Both the position numbers and the translations under genes were made by a program. 64,000 bases of DNA from Nymphaea colorata (taxonomy: Eukaryota; Streptophyta; Magnoliopsida; Nymphaeales; Nymphaeaceae). A model generated the notes under the pieces. It saw nothing but the letters and a program-made list of their open reading frames with translations, was not told where the DNA came from and searched no databases. Of the stretch, positions 25,334 to 35,709 are shown in pieces (the stretch's first letter is position 1; each line of letters opens with the position of its first letter). The stretch spans positions 38,121,115 through 38,185,114 of the forward strand of contig NC_045138.2 in the NCBI RefSeq assembly GCF_008831285.2, written 5' to 3'.

Positions 25334-26812
25334 CTAATTCCTGCAATGGGAAGGAGCGAAACCCAACTTGGCATTCAAGAGATCGTACTCCCACACGTAG
25401 TGTTGCTGAAGGATGTTGCCGATCACGGACAGCCCCGGGAACGACCCCGGGACGATCCCCACGCACCGGACGTTCCTCGCCACCGCGACGATGTAGCCTC
25501 CGGTATGGGGAATGAAGCGGGCCCCACCGCCCAGATGTATCACCATTCTGGGCCCCATCATGTTGGTCTCCCTCGCCGTTAGCCCGGTCGTGTTGAAGCA
25601 CAGCTGGAACGGCGCGAGCTGGAACGTCTCCGAATTACGAAAGTACCACTGAAATGCGGCCATCACTACGTCGTATGCCGGCCTGACCAGCGTCGTCAGG
25701 GTCATGCCCGAGTCGATTATGACTCCATTGCTGGCCGAGCCGCCGGAGAACTGGAACTTCCAGACGAGCTCGGGTATCGGCAGCCACGAGCCGTCCACCG
25801 AGATGCCCCTGACGACGAGGCCGTAGAACGGCTGGATGGACGCGTCGAGGACCAGCGGCGTGAACCGGACGTCGTCCCTCTGGTTCGAGAACCGAGGGTT
25901 TTGGCCGAACACGAGGTAGTTGTGGACGTCCCTGCGGCTGAGATGGTCCACCAGGCAGTAGGAGAATTTTCCGCCGTAGATCTTCGCGGCCGTGACCGCG
26001 AAGGATACTGCGCTCTGCCCCAGCCCGAGGACGCCGTCGCTGCGGTTGAAGCTCTTGCCCTGGAACTCCGAGCTGCAACCGATCAGGACGTCTCGGATTT
26101 CCGACACGATCCCGTCGGGAGTCGGGGCGCTCACCGTCTCATTAGCGTAGATCCCGCGCGTGAACGATCCGTCGACGTACTGGAAGTCGTAGTGGCAGGG
26201 GCTCTCCGTAGTCGGGCAAGAGGCGAGCGTGAACGGCAGCACGCTCTTGCACATGTCGGAGGAGCAGGGGATAGGGACGAACGACCCCGAACCGACGGCC
26301 GGGAAGGAGAGAAATCCCCCCGGGCGAAGCTGTTCGTCGGACGCGCACTTCGTCCACGTCAGGTCGCTCCCTGTATCGGCGACCAGAAGGTACTCCCTCG
26401 CCGGAGTTCCAACCCGAAGTTTGACGAAGTACTCGCCAACCCCGACATAAGCGCCGGACGAAATCGGCGCCTCGAAGGATCTCTCTGCCGCGAGACCGGA
26501 TTCGATCTCAGCGGCTTTCCGTCGACTAGGAGATATCATATTATACATCCTCCTCTGCCGGAGCAGGTCCCGCTCGGTAAGCTCCCTTAGGTACTGCAGC
26601 ATCGCTTCCTCATCGTCGTGGTGTCCGGCCGGCTGCCGGAATTCCAGCTCATTGCGGTGGAATAGGCGCAAGTGCATTGTCTGTCCATCCTCCCAGGAAG
26701 CCGCAAATGACAGCGCCGGAACGCCAAGAAAAAAGGCGGTTATCCACAGAAAGCGTCCAACAGCAAGAACAAATCGAAGAACTTCCCCATTTCTCGACTC
26801 CATGGCAAGCAA
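25334..26812 (-). CDS. Plant A1 aspartic protease (nepenthesin/NANA-like)
   Basis: Intronless frame of 492 residues. A hydrophobic segment at about 11-37, after a short basic N-terminus, suggests a signal peptide or anchor. The pepsin-like core starts near 'GVGEYFVKLRVGTPA'. The first catalytic motif is DTGSD (146-150), with a flap-like 'YVDGSFTRG' (212-220). The second catalytic motif is DSGMT (367-371), where most relatives have DSGTT or DSGTS. The catalytic Asp is kept. About ten cysteines, including a cluster at 183-206 in the nepenthesin-type insert, and a C-terminal 'IGNILQQHYVWEYDLLNAKLGFAPSHC' block fit the family. The product is expected in the secretory pathway or, for NANA-like members, the chloroplast. 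Coding GC is much higher than in the flanks. Met4 is an alternative start. Long frames on the opposite strand are GC-driven shadows. Confidence 0.9.
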   Translation of the reverse strand: MLAMESRNGEVLRFVLAVGRFLWITAFFLGVPALSFAASWEDGQTMHLRLFHRNELEFRQPAGHHDDEEAMLQYLRELTERDLLRQRRMYNMISPSRRKAAEIESGLAAERSFEAPISSGAYVGVGEYFVKLRVGTPAREYLLVADTGSDLTWTKCASDEQLRPGGFLSFPAVGSGSFVPIPCSSDMCKSVLPFTLASCPTTESPCHYDFQYVDGSFTRGIYANETVSAPTPDGIVSEIRDVLIGCSSEFQGKSFNRSDGVLGLGQSAVSFAVTAAKIYGGKFSYCLVDHLSRRDVHNYLVFGQNPRFSNQRDDVRFTPLVLDASIQPFYGLVVRGISVDGSWLPIPELVWKFQFSGGSASNGVIIDSGMTLTTLVRPAYDVVMAAFQWYFRNSETFQLAPFQLCFNTTGLTARETNMMGPRMVIHLGGGARFIPHTGGYIVAVARNVRCVGIVPGSFPGLSVIGNILQQHYVWEYDLLNAKLGFAPSHCRN

Positions 26813-27040
26813 CGATGGGAGAGACAGAGAGGACGCGCGGTTGTAGAGATTACGGAGACGGAGAGAATAAGGAATGAAGCCGAGGCATCATACGGAGGGA
26901 TGGGTTTCTGCGGTCGACGTCCTCCTCTTTTTTTGGGTCGAGAAATGGGAAAAACGCGGTGGCGGGAAATGAACGGAAGCGAAGAAAGGTTTTCCGAGCG
27001 AATTTGTAGTCGGAGAAAGGGAGACCCCCGCTCGCTTCCG

Positions 27041-27060
27041 TCCATCATATTTATTACCGC
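27041..27060 (-). promoter_or_regulatory. Possible TATA region of the aspartic protease
   Basis: On the minus strand 'GGTAATAAATATGATGG' lies about 240 bp upstream of the start codon, in an otherwise GC-richer leader. Motif and position only. Confidence 0.25.
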
Positions 27061-27069
27061 ATTTATTTA

Positions 27070-30000
27070 TTAATGGACTTTACGGCGAATTTATTATTTC
27101 CGGACGGGTCGGGTTGTGCTCAGGTTTGTTTTCTTCCCTCTTTACAATTCTCTCCCCTTTCTAAATCTGAAAGGAACCGATTATCTGACACTGCCTAAAT
27201 TACCTAAACACCCTCGCGCAGATTTTGGATTTTGGCGGCACTGCCCTTTGACTTTGTTGACTTCGCGGATGTTGCATGGCTCGAGCTAGGGTTGGTCCGG
27301 TCAACGTGCTAGAGGCTGGGTGGGCTGATCCATAGCGAAGGAGCCGTCTCCGCTTGTGGGTTAATTCCTCTTTTCATGGTAAGAACATGAAGTGAATTTT
27401 CATTAATTTCTTGTTTGGTTATATTTTATGTGTGTGCATTTCAAATGTGCAAGCAAACAGGTTTTTGACTTGCAAGCTTCGTTCCCAAACGCGTTGTGTT
27501 GTCCAGCCAGAACGCCAGTTAATGAGACGAAAACGCTCGGAAATCAAATCAGAAGCTTTTCTTTTTGTCTAAGCAAGACCCAACTGGAGTCCTTTCAATA
27601 AGGAGCGAACCGCGTCCACTGCATTATGCAACCATTAGGTTTTAAAAAAGAGTCTCAAATAAATAAAGGTGTTTGATTGGGAGTATGTCAGCATGCTGTT
27701 GACAACGGATCAATATTCGAATTAGGTATATTCTTTACTATATCTAATTTATCCGATGTTCACATTCTTGGATTCAAATTCGGGTTCAAACATCAACAAG
27801 TAAAAGTCTGTATCGTATAATCGGGATAAGGTTCTTAAATTCCGACTTCGAATCCAACCTGAACTCGATTTTTTGTTTTCAAATCCTAATCCAAATTCAT
27901 CCGCTTGTGAAGAATAAGCTTTCAAAAAATATATGGATACTAAATATAAGGTAGTTACTTGAAACGGTATTCGGATTCAATCTCGTGTCTAACTCAAAAC
28001 CAAATCTGTGTCCAATGGGATGTGATTTCTTAAATGTGAATCCAGTTTCAATTTCTTAATTATCAGTTTTTTTTTTTTTAAAACCATGTTTCGGCTTGTT
28101 ATCAATCCACAGATACCAATACAAAAATAAACAAGCACTCAAAACAAGTACATGTTTTAGCATCATTGACAAACTCTTCATCAATTCTCGATTCATTTCA
28201 ATATAGACGACAATTCAACTAACTCCATTAACTAAAGTAGAAGATTCTACTGAATAGAATTCAATTATATATATACATACACACACGCACTACAAAAAAA
28301 AAAAAAAAAGGGACTCTGAAATGAAATGAGTGGTTGCAATAACAAAATTTTGATTTAATTGAAATCGGCATAGGTTCAGACTTCTTTCATTTAAACATAC
28401 TTTCCATTATGTCATTAAAATATTAGCTGATGTTGAGCCATTGGAAAGATATTATGATTTTTAAACTAAGGTTTGGTACGACCCCCAAGGGGTTTGCTCC
28501 GTAAGGCAGAGCCGATTAACTTTTGAGACCTCAATGGGATGTCGCGACCTCGAAACTCCTGGAGCAAGTCGTAGTGCTAAATGCGTGAACGCATAAAAGG
28601 CAAAAACTTGGTTGGCCCATTTATACGGCGTCAGAACAGTTCTGGACAAACATGTTAGTGTTCCGTTTTGATCTAAGAACTGTTGACGTCATAATTGGCC
28701 AGAAGTGAATCAAATCGTTTTTGATTCACCTGCCAGGCAGAGGCGCCTCGTCTTGTAATTTATCCATTTTTTATTATCCTAATTGGTAAAAACGAGATAC
28801 TAGGTCAGAGATAAAAACCAGACCCATTGATTTTTTTTTTTCAAAAACTGTTTTAAATACAATATAAACATCTGATTATTTTGATATAAAACATATTTTG
28901 ATTCAAGTTGTTTCAATGGAAAATGTTGATTTTTGTATTATCATGCATGCCATGAGGGTCGTTCATTTTTTCTTATTATAAAAACATAATTCAACTCTAG
29001 CAAATGATCAACTTAATATATATTTTGCATCAACCCATTCTTAAATTCACATCAATAAGGTTGGATCGTAAGAAAAACAAAAAACAAAAAATATTAAAAA
29101 ATTAAAATGAAAAGGCTCTAACTTATGTGTCGGTTTTTACCAACTTATATATATATATAAGATGCTTAGGTCAAGAATAAAAACCTGATCCTTTATTTTT
29201 TTTTGTTAAAAAGATTATTTTAATAAAATGTGAACATCCTAATATATTGTGAACACTTTAAAAAACAAGCTTTAAATCATTTTTTTAATGAAAAATGTTG
29301 AATTTTCTATTATCAAAATGCTAATGCTATGGGAGCCATTGATTTTTGCTTATTATAAAAACACTGTTAAAACCCAAAAAATAATCAACTTAATATATAT
29401 TTTGCATCAAAATCATATTGGTAAGGTTAACTGTACATTTTAAAGTTTTCCTATGTTTAAGCAATGCTTTATCATTAGTTTTTAGATGTATATGTGACCA
29501 GCTATCAGATGATAGAGATAAAGGTCCATAGGATCAGCAAAGAAATCGTTTGAGACCATCAGTGTGATTTTTTCCTTCTTATCCTAGAGATACAATCTGC
29601 ATTTTTTCCGATTAGACTGGAATATTTGAGCTCATACATATATTGTGGAAACTAAAAATTCTCCTTCGTGTAACTGTGCTTTACTTGAGGTTGTTTCTCG
29701 AGTGATGATAGGGAGAATTTCTGGTTTCTATATTGAAAACTTGATGGTGTGATGTAGCTGTTGGGCTGACGCTGTCAGTTGAATTCCCTTTAGGGGTGCG
29801 GTACACTCTTCAACCAACATGACGCCAATTGCTTCTGGATTTTACTTCAGAAGTACAAAACTGATAAAATGTCGTTAGTCCCAATGATAATTTCAAAAAA
29901 GGTTGTTTAATTTTCATCGTTGATGGAAGTTGAAGATTGTTTTTAGCTTTTGCATTTATTTTTTCTTGTCGAAAAAGCCATGTGTATGGATTGGTACCAC

Positions 30001-30110
30001 CACATCCTAATTTTTTTGGGCAGAAGTTCCCCGGCACATTCTAACTTTTGGATTTGTTTGTCCCAACCAAAATTAGAAGCTTGTTATGCGTAATTGTATT
30101 ATTAATTACA
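27070..30110. other. Intergenic region with a diverged tandem repeat
   Basis: No supported gene. It holds GATTC-rich low-complexity DNA (27690-28060), a poly-A tract near 28295 and a duplicated AT-rich unit of roughly 340 bp (28775-29035 and 29125-29410). Short open frames here have no domains. Confidence 0.55.
28775..29410. repeat. Diverged tandem duplication, about 345-bp period
   Basis: Unit 1 (28775-29035) and unit 2 (29125-29410) share ordered words: 'gtcagagataaaaacc' / 'gtcaagaataaaaacc', 'aaaatgttga', 'ttattataaaaaca' and 'caacttaatatatattttgc'. Divergence is considerable, so the duplication is old. Noncoding. Confidence 0.75.
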
Positions 30111-30333
30111 TATGAATCTTCATGAAGAGTCCCAAGAATCGAAATCAAACCCCATGTCATTGTCATATTGTGGCGATGATAAAGAGGGAGAGATGGTCGG
30201 AAATGGGTGTCCCTTTCCTATAGTCTCTCTCTGGTTGGATCGTTCATCGTTTTGTAGATCACCTTTGGGACGGGCGTCTCTCTCTCTTGCCCCCTTCTTT
30301 TCCAACCAAGCCGCGAGAGAGAGACAGAGAGCG

Positions 30334-30440
30334 ATGCTGGAGTTCTTCCTTCTGGGGTGCACCGGGGTGGTGGTGTTCCTCCACGGTGCCAATTTCCTCT
30401 TCCACTACATCTCCAACCACGTCGCTGTCCGTTCGCTCAG
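30334..30440 (+). CDS. First exon of a small membrane protein gene, family not recognised
   Basis: The ATG at 30334, after a CT/GA-rich leader, opens a 35-codon exon ending at a GT donor (30441). It encodes a hydrophobic segment, with 'LLGCTGVVVFLHGANFLFHY' at residues 6-25. A possible continuation is an acceptor at 31028, with an exon from 31029 that keeps frame ('FKGICIGWTLYQLGG'). That frame stops at 31222-31224, giving about 100 residues, but its second half looks noncoding, so the real downstream structure is uncertain. The end of this exon and its intron were copied into the F-box cluster at 37885-38480, with the exon/intron junction preserved. The gene may continue toward 33 kb, where the duplicated block begins. 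Confidence 0.45.
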
Positions 30441-31028
30441 GTGATTCGTATATTGCTTTTCTTCGAATTTTCTTTCGATTCCATGTTTTCTTTTTGGAGT
30501 TCTTATTTGTGCTGGTGGAAGAATTGGGATTACTTCCATTATAAACACGTATTAATAGCATTTGAAATCTATCTTTTATGAGAATAGCTTGAAGGGGATT
30601 AACAAAGTTGGTTTCTGCTTTCCGGTGTATTTCCTTCGTTCACTCGTTTTCTTAGTCTTGGTACTATGGGTTTTTTTGCTGATCATGAGTTTTGCTTGCT
30701 TTTGTGATGGATCTATGTGGAGTTTTGAGATTTTCCCTGAACTGTTCGGGAATTTCTGTTTTTTGCAGTTTGTGGGTTTTATTATACCTACATTTTGAAG
30801 ACTTTGTGGTTGTTGATTCATTGATATTGTTCTCGTGGTATTGATAATTTCCTTTTTATTTTTGTTGTTGAAGTTCTTTTCCCCTGTTTTTCTGGTAGAA
30901 TTGAGGGGATTGCACTAAGAAATGTTTGGGCCTACAACTATTTGCTCATTTGAGGTTTACGGCTAACATAGAACTGCTTTTTTGTTGTATCATGCATTTT
31001 TATTCACTTTACTGTTGTTAAATATCAG

Positions 31029-31224
31029 CTTCAAGGGAATTTGTATTGGATGGACTCTATATCAATTGGGTGGACTTTCTTTAGGGCACCAAGCATCCGA
31101 AGAAAGAAAATTTGAGAAATTACTTTCTTTATTCTTTTATATTAAATTTTTAGATGAGGCTAGGCTGGCCTCCAGTCGTAAATGGTGGTGTTGGTTAAGT
31201 TCATGTCTGCTGGAGTTCACTTAG
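31029..31224 (+). CDS. Possible second exon of the small membrane protein gene
   Basis: It follows an 'aatatcag' acceptor and stays in phase with the first exon. The first 20 or so codons look protein-like ('FKGICIGWTLYQLGG'), while the rest up to the TAG at 31222-31224 is doubtful. The copy at 38438 keeps the same acceptor, then diverges after about 40 bp. An internal donor near 31069 is an alternative. Confidence 0.25.
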
Positions 31225-32734
31225 TCTGCAATATTTAATGACAATTATCGCCTTTCTTGCATATTGTTGTTAATTTTGAGTAACTACAACGTATTCATTC
31301 ATTGTTCTTTGTCTCTGGCTTGTTTGATTCATGCCAAGTTAGATTTCACTAGAGCAACTTTTAGTTGAAATTCTGGATCGAATTGCTGAACCAGTGACAA
31401 CCGTTTGGAGAAGTTGGGCACTGTATTTCGTGGTAGTTAGCTTGGTACTTGAACTTCATTCCTGTCTATCGTTCTATTCTATAATAAAACTCAACTTGCT
31501 ATCCTGGTTTAGTCTGTGAAAGACTGCAGCTATTGTAACATTTCTGGCGGAAAGCACACATAACAGCTCCATTGAAGACGATGGATTTGTGGTGACCTGT
31601 TGTCCGGCTAGGAGTTAGAATTTCTTTTTATCATGGTCCCTGTGGTTGCCACGGCTATGTCTGAGGCTGTTGATTCTGGTATCAATCAAATTCCATCCTT
31701 CAAGGCTACCGAAGCTAGATGTTCAACTCTTTTGATTTTTGTTTTGAACGAGTTCAACGGAAGACCAGATTTGAAACTTCTTGAGACTAGGGGGAAAGCA
31801 GGTTGCACTTTTACCTCTCGACTCTCTGACCCCAAGGTGTATACCTGTAGCTTCATCTTGTGCAAGATAGGAATTGAGTCATGAGTTTCTGCATGACTGC
31901 CAAAGCTTGCCTCACTATACCATTATTTAGTCTAGCAGATCTGTTACAGGATCAATTCGGATTGGCTTTGGTCTGCTTGGAAAATGTGGCTTGGGGAACT
32001 ATATGTGGAGCAATTCAGCATGAATTTATACTTGTTTCAAAATGTAATGTTGGTTTTCATTGAACCCATATAAACCCATACCTAGAACTCCCATCAAGAT
32101 AAAAATGGAACCTCCTGCAGTGTATAAAATGAACTTTGTAGCTGATTACAGACTTTTCTTTCCTCCTCACATGGTTTCAATGCCAATGAAGACTTCATGT
32201 ACTAATTTTTCTCTTAAGCAGACAAACTGTATCTAGTGAATCACTGTCGGAAAATTCATCTATGATCTCTGTAATTGTTGGTGTTTTCATTGTGGACAAC
32301 ATCAATTCATTTGGTCGGTTTATCTGAAATTGTGCATTTTAAAACTTAGAAGCACTTCCGATTTGATTGTTTACCTCCTCCTTTTAGAGGGCAGGGGCAG
32401 CAAGCAAGAGTTGTTTTAGCTACATCACCAATAATGAGAACAGATAAGTTGTGCAAAAACAGTCAGTGAACTGCTGTCCTTTCTGTTGCTACTGGTTTTG
32501 GGTAGCATTTTCTTCTCTAATACAAAGTAGCTCTACAATTTCAGGTGAACTAAATTTCCTTCCCCTGTTTTTGTATCCATCATGACGGTGGCCTTACTGA
32601 TGGTTGGTCTGTTGTATTGGGTGGTATGTTAAAAACTTAAATAAAGTCACTGATAATCCAAGTCTGTTACCAAGTTACAGTAGGCGTTGTCAAGGCTGTG
32701 CTAAAAGTGTTTACTGAGTACAAGGTCCAGCTCT
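31225..32734. other. Probable intronic or 3' region, no exon recognised
   Basis: AT-rich sequence downstream of the small membrane protein exon, with no recognisable coding exon. It may be intron or 3'UTR of that gene. The homology to the F-box blocks begins at its right edge. Confidence 0.4.
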
Positions 32735-32844
32735 ATCACCCTGTTTGTAGTATGACGGCTCCCATGTGCATCACCCCTGTTAGTGGAGTTCCTTCTCTTG
32801 GTCACATGTTTGTGTTGTTTCATCTTGTTGCAGTTTCCTCGGTT

Positions 32845-32890
32845 TTGTTGGATGGTAGCTGATGCCGTTTGGATGGTAGCTGATGCCGTT
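32845..32890. repeat. 22-bp tandem duplication
   Basis: The unit 'ttggatggtagctgatgccg' occurs twice in succession. The homologous inverted segment in block C (near 57180-57215) has it once, so the duplication is specific to A. Confidence 0.8.
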
Positions 32891-33596
32891 CGGCACTTTG
32901 GAAGAGGCTGCTTGCCTGATGTGGACTGTACAGTGCTTTAGAATAAAAAGAAGGGAATTAGTGGAATAAGTCGATGCTGATGCCGATGCCGATGCCAATT
33001 TTAGGTTTTGGCATAACTTTGTACATCTTTTAACTGATATTTACTATAATAAGTCTCTCTCTCTCTTTCTCTCTGTGGTAGATTCAGAAGAGCTGGTTAT
33101 TTACTTCAACTGTCTTTGCGGGCAAAAAAGAAGGGTGGGTAGGCTCATCGGCGGTGTTCCATTCCATATGGATATTTTCTGTCTACTGCTGCAACATTTT
33201 GTGGAGGCCGAAGAGAAATGTGTTGAAGGACGACCGCTTTTCTTTTGGGGCAAACGTATGTTAAAGACATTTTTTGTGAAAAAGAATTTTCCAGGTCTTG
33301 AAGCAGGTTCAAGGGAAAAAAGGGGTTGAAGGACGCCTGGCTTCCCTTTCTCCCTCTCTCTTGCTCTCTGTCCTCAAGAGAAATGTAAACATATGCTTTC
33401 TATGTATATGATAACATAAAAGACATACGCTTTGGCATACTGTAGCAAAAGCGGCTGCATGTTTTATGCTAGCCTGATTAAACAGGTTGAGACTCACAGA
33501 TAGGCTCTTGCACGACTGCAGAAGTGCGATTACAGAACAGGGCGGATACTCAGGCCCCATTAATGAAGGAGAATGAAGATTCAATTGCTATATCTT

Positions 33597-33662
33597 TTAC
33601 TAAATCACGTTTATTATTCAAATGTTTATCACAATCACGTTTATTATTCAAATGTTTATCAC
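33597..33662. repeat. 29-bp tandem duplication
   Basis: The 'tcacgtttattattcaaa' unit is repeated back to back in block A. The copy at about 39040 has one version. Confidence 0.8.
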
Positions 33663-33831
33663 TATATCATACGTATTGTACAAAATATGAATAAGCCTCA
33701 GCGTCTTTTTCTACGGCCAAACATATCAAACACGTTAGTAAATAGACAAACTGGAACCACATCAATGGACGTGTACGACATTCAAACAGCTATTATAAAA
33801 ATATCAGCCGGTTGTTGATAATTTACTGAGT

Positions 33832-33833
<2 letters not shown>

Positions 33834-33891
<58 letters not shown>
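33834..33891. repeat. (TA)n microsatellite
   Basis: About 29 TA units directly before the left arm of the 64-bp inverted repeat. Further TA tracts lie at 34083-34152, 34201-34261 and 34462-34495. Confidence 0.9.
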
Positions 33892-33898
<7 letters not shown>

Positions 33899-34071
33899 CG
33901 TATGTATCTCAAAATATATCGTCCATCCTTATCTAATTGGATAATTGATCTCAAAATATCTCCAATATTCTATCCCCATATTATTCCTCTCTCTCTCTCT
34001 ATATATATATATATATTGAGATCAATTATCCAATTAGATAAGGATGGACGATATATTTTGAGATACATACG

Positions 34072-34079
<8 letters not shown>
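33891..34079. repeat. Perfect 64-bp inverted repeat
   Basis: The left arm 33891-33954 is the exact reverse complement of the right arm 34016-34079. The 61-nt spacer contains CT and AT runs. Both outer edges abut long TA tracts, so the region could extrude as a long hairpin. The B block (near 50010-50080) and the second leader copy (near 39640) carry only one arm. Confidence 0.9.
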
Positions 34080-34155
<76 letters not shown>

Positions 34156-34196
34156 CAGGAAAAGGCCATGCATCGGTAGAAAACAAGCTAATACTT

Positions 34197-34263
<67 letters not shown>

Positions 34264-34458
34264 TGAAAACAAAAGAAAGGTCTGCCTTGATCAAATTTCG
34301 TATCCTCATCATGACCAGTAAACTTTGAAATGATATGTCTATAGTACGTAAACTAATTAAAAGTTATTTCTGTGTGACGACGCAGGCTTTCGGGGTCTCC
34401 ATTAACGAAAAATTTCCTTGTTTAATGAGTAACGTTCGGTCATAATTTAGTGGAAACA

Positions 34459-34499
<41 letters not shown>

Positions 34500-34905
34500 A
34501 AAGGACCTAACTTAGAGCTACTGCTTTTGCTCTCCGTGTACAAAGTTGGTCGCTTATAAATCATGTCCAGATTTTTATACTAGTCTTTCTTTTTCTATAT
34601 TATTGCCTTTTGAAAAGGATAATAAATGGTTGTCTTCACATGCAGAAAAATGGATTGCTTTCGTTAATAGGTGCAGTTTGTTATTTAAATTTTCGGAAAA
34701 TGACAAAAGTTGACGTTGTGGGGCTCATTATTTTCTTAGCAGAAACGAAATTTGCTCGAATTTATATTTTCAGCCCATGACGATTGGATCTGCTTTTCTG
34801 GACCTGCACCTGCCAGTTCTGGATGGTTAATTGGATATTGTTTCCTTAAATTCTCTGCGCCTATCCTAATTGGTGGATAGTTTATCCCTATCCTAACTCC
34901 TCTCC

Positions 34906-34913
34906 TTATATAA
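34906..34913 (+). promoter_or_regulatory. TATA box of F-box copy A
   Basis: 'TTATATAA' within a segment conserved in four places in the window (34906, 40058, 49650 and 56175), preceded by 'gtttatccc' and CT-rich sequence. It is followed by a leader with 'gttgtataaa' and 'tctcaacg' words. Conservation across copies supports a core promoter. Confidence 0.6.
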
Positions 34914-35004
34914 GATAGAAGGATCTCAGAGAGAGCGAGAAAGTTGTATAAAGCCTACGGTAGTCTCTATTTCTCAACGTCTGAGGAAGCGGCAACCGGT
35001 CAAG

Positions 35005-35486
35005 GTGACGCCTTTTCTTATTTCTAATTGCTTGCATTGGTGCTTTCCTTTTCTATTACTCTACATTGCTTTGGAACCGAATGGTTACTCATGAACAAAC
35101 CTTTTCTTTTGATCCTTTTGCTGTCAAAATCATCCCCATACACACACAGACACAAAATCTAGATTCGATATTGTGTGTGTGTATACACACACATAAAGAT
35201 TGTTTTGTTATTTCGAGGTGCGTTGAACTTGGCATAAAGAGATGTGGTTTTGGATATTCGAATCTTGAGATCTTAACAATAAAGGCCTCAAGACCAAACC
35301 CTTGGCCATTCAAGAAGGAACCGTATTTACTTCTAGAGACAGAATAAACTCATCCAAGAGTATCCGATGCAGTAGTTCAACACAGCAGATACAAGTAGAT
35401 TCTTTCTATCCTTTTCTAGAAATCATTCATCCCCAAACATAATTTATATGTATGCATAAGTGTATACATGAGAATGAATTGATGCA

Positions 35487-35547
<61 letters not shown>

Positions 35548-35612
35548 GTCGTATTTTTTGTAACTCTCTCTAGTTACAAAAAATACGACTAACAGATTAT
35601 TTGTTTAATCAG
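35005..35612 (+). other. 5'UTR intron of F-box copy A
   Basis: The donor CAAG|GTGA at 35005 is conserved in the other leader copies. The acceptor AATCAG| ends at 35612, 15 bp before the ancestral ATG at 35628. The intron contains a long (CT)n(AT)n tract (35489-35546) and an 18-bp perfect hairpin (35547-35590) that ends 22 bp before the acceptor. Copy B has an equivalent intron (48822-49530, minus). Confidence 0.55.
35547..35590. repeat. Perfect 18-bp hairpin next to the splice acceptor
   Basis: Arms 35547-35564 and 35573-35590 are exact reverse complements around an 8-nt loop (tctctcta). Copies B (near 48848-48866) and C (near 55441-55455) have only one arm, so the second arm arose in A. Confidence 0.9.
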
Positions 35613-35709
35613 ACTCTGTACAAGATCATGAACTTGCAATTTTAAGTTAGTTCCTCAAGAGCAGGTCATCGCGACGAAGAAGGCCAAAGGGGAGGAAGCT
35701 GTAAAAGAA

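Noticed and set aside
25901-26590. 229-residue plus-strand frame opposite the aspartic protease
   Set aside because: It is a GC-driven antisense shadow with no domain. The minus-strand frame has the catalytic motifs.
33890-34321. Tyr-Ile repeat open frames
   Set aside because: They are translations of TA microsatellites.
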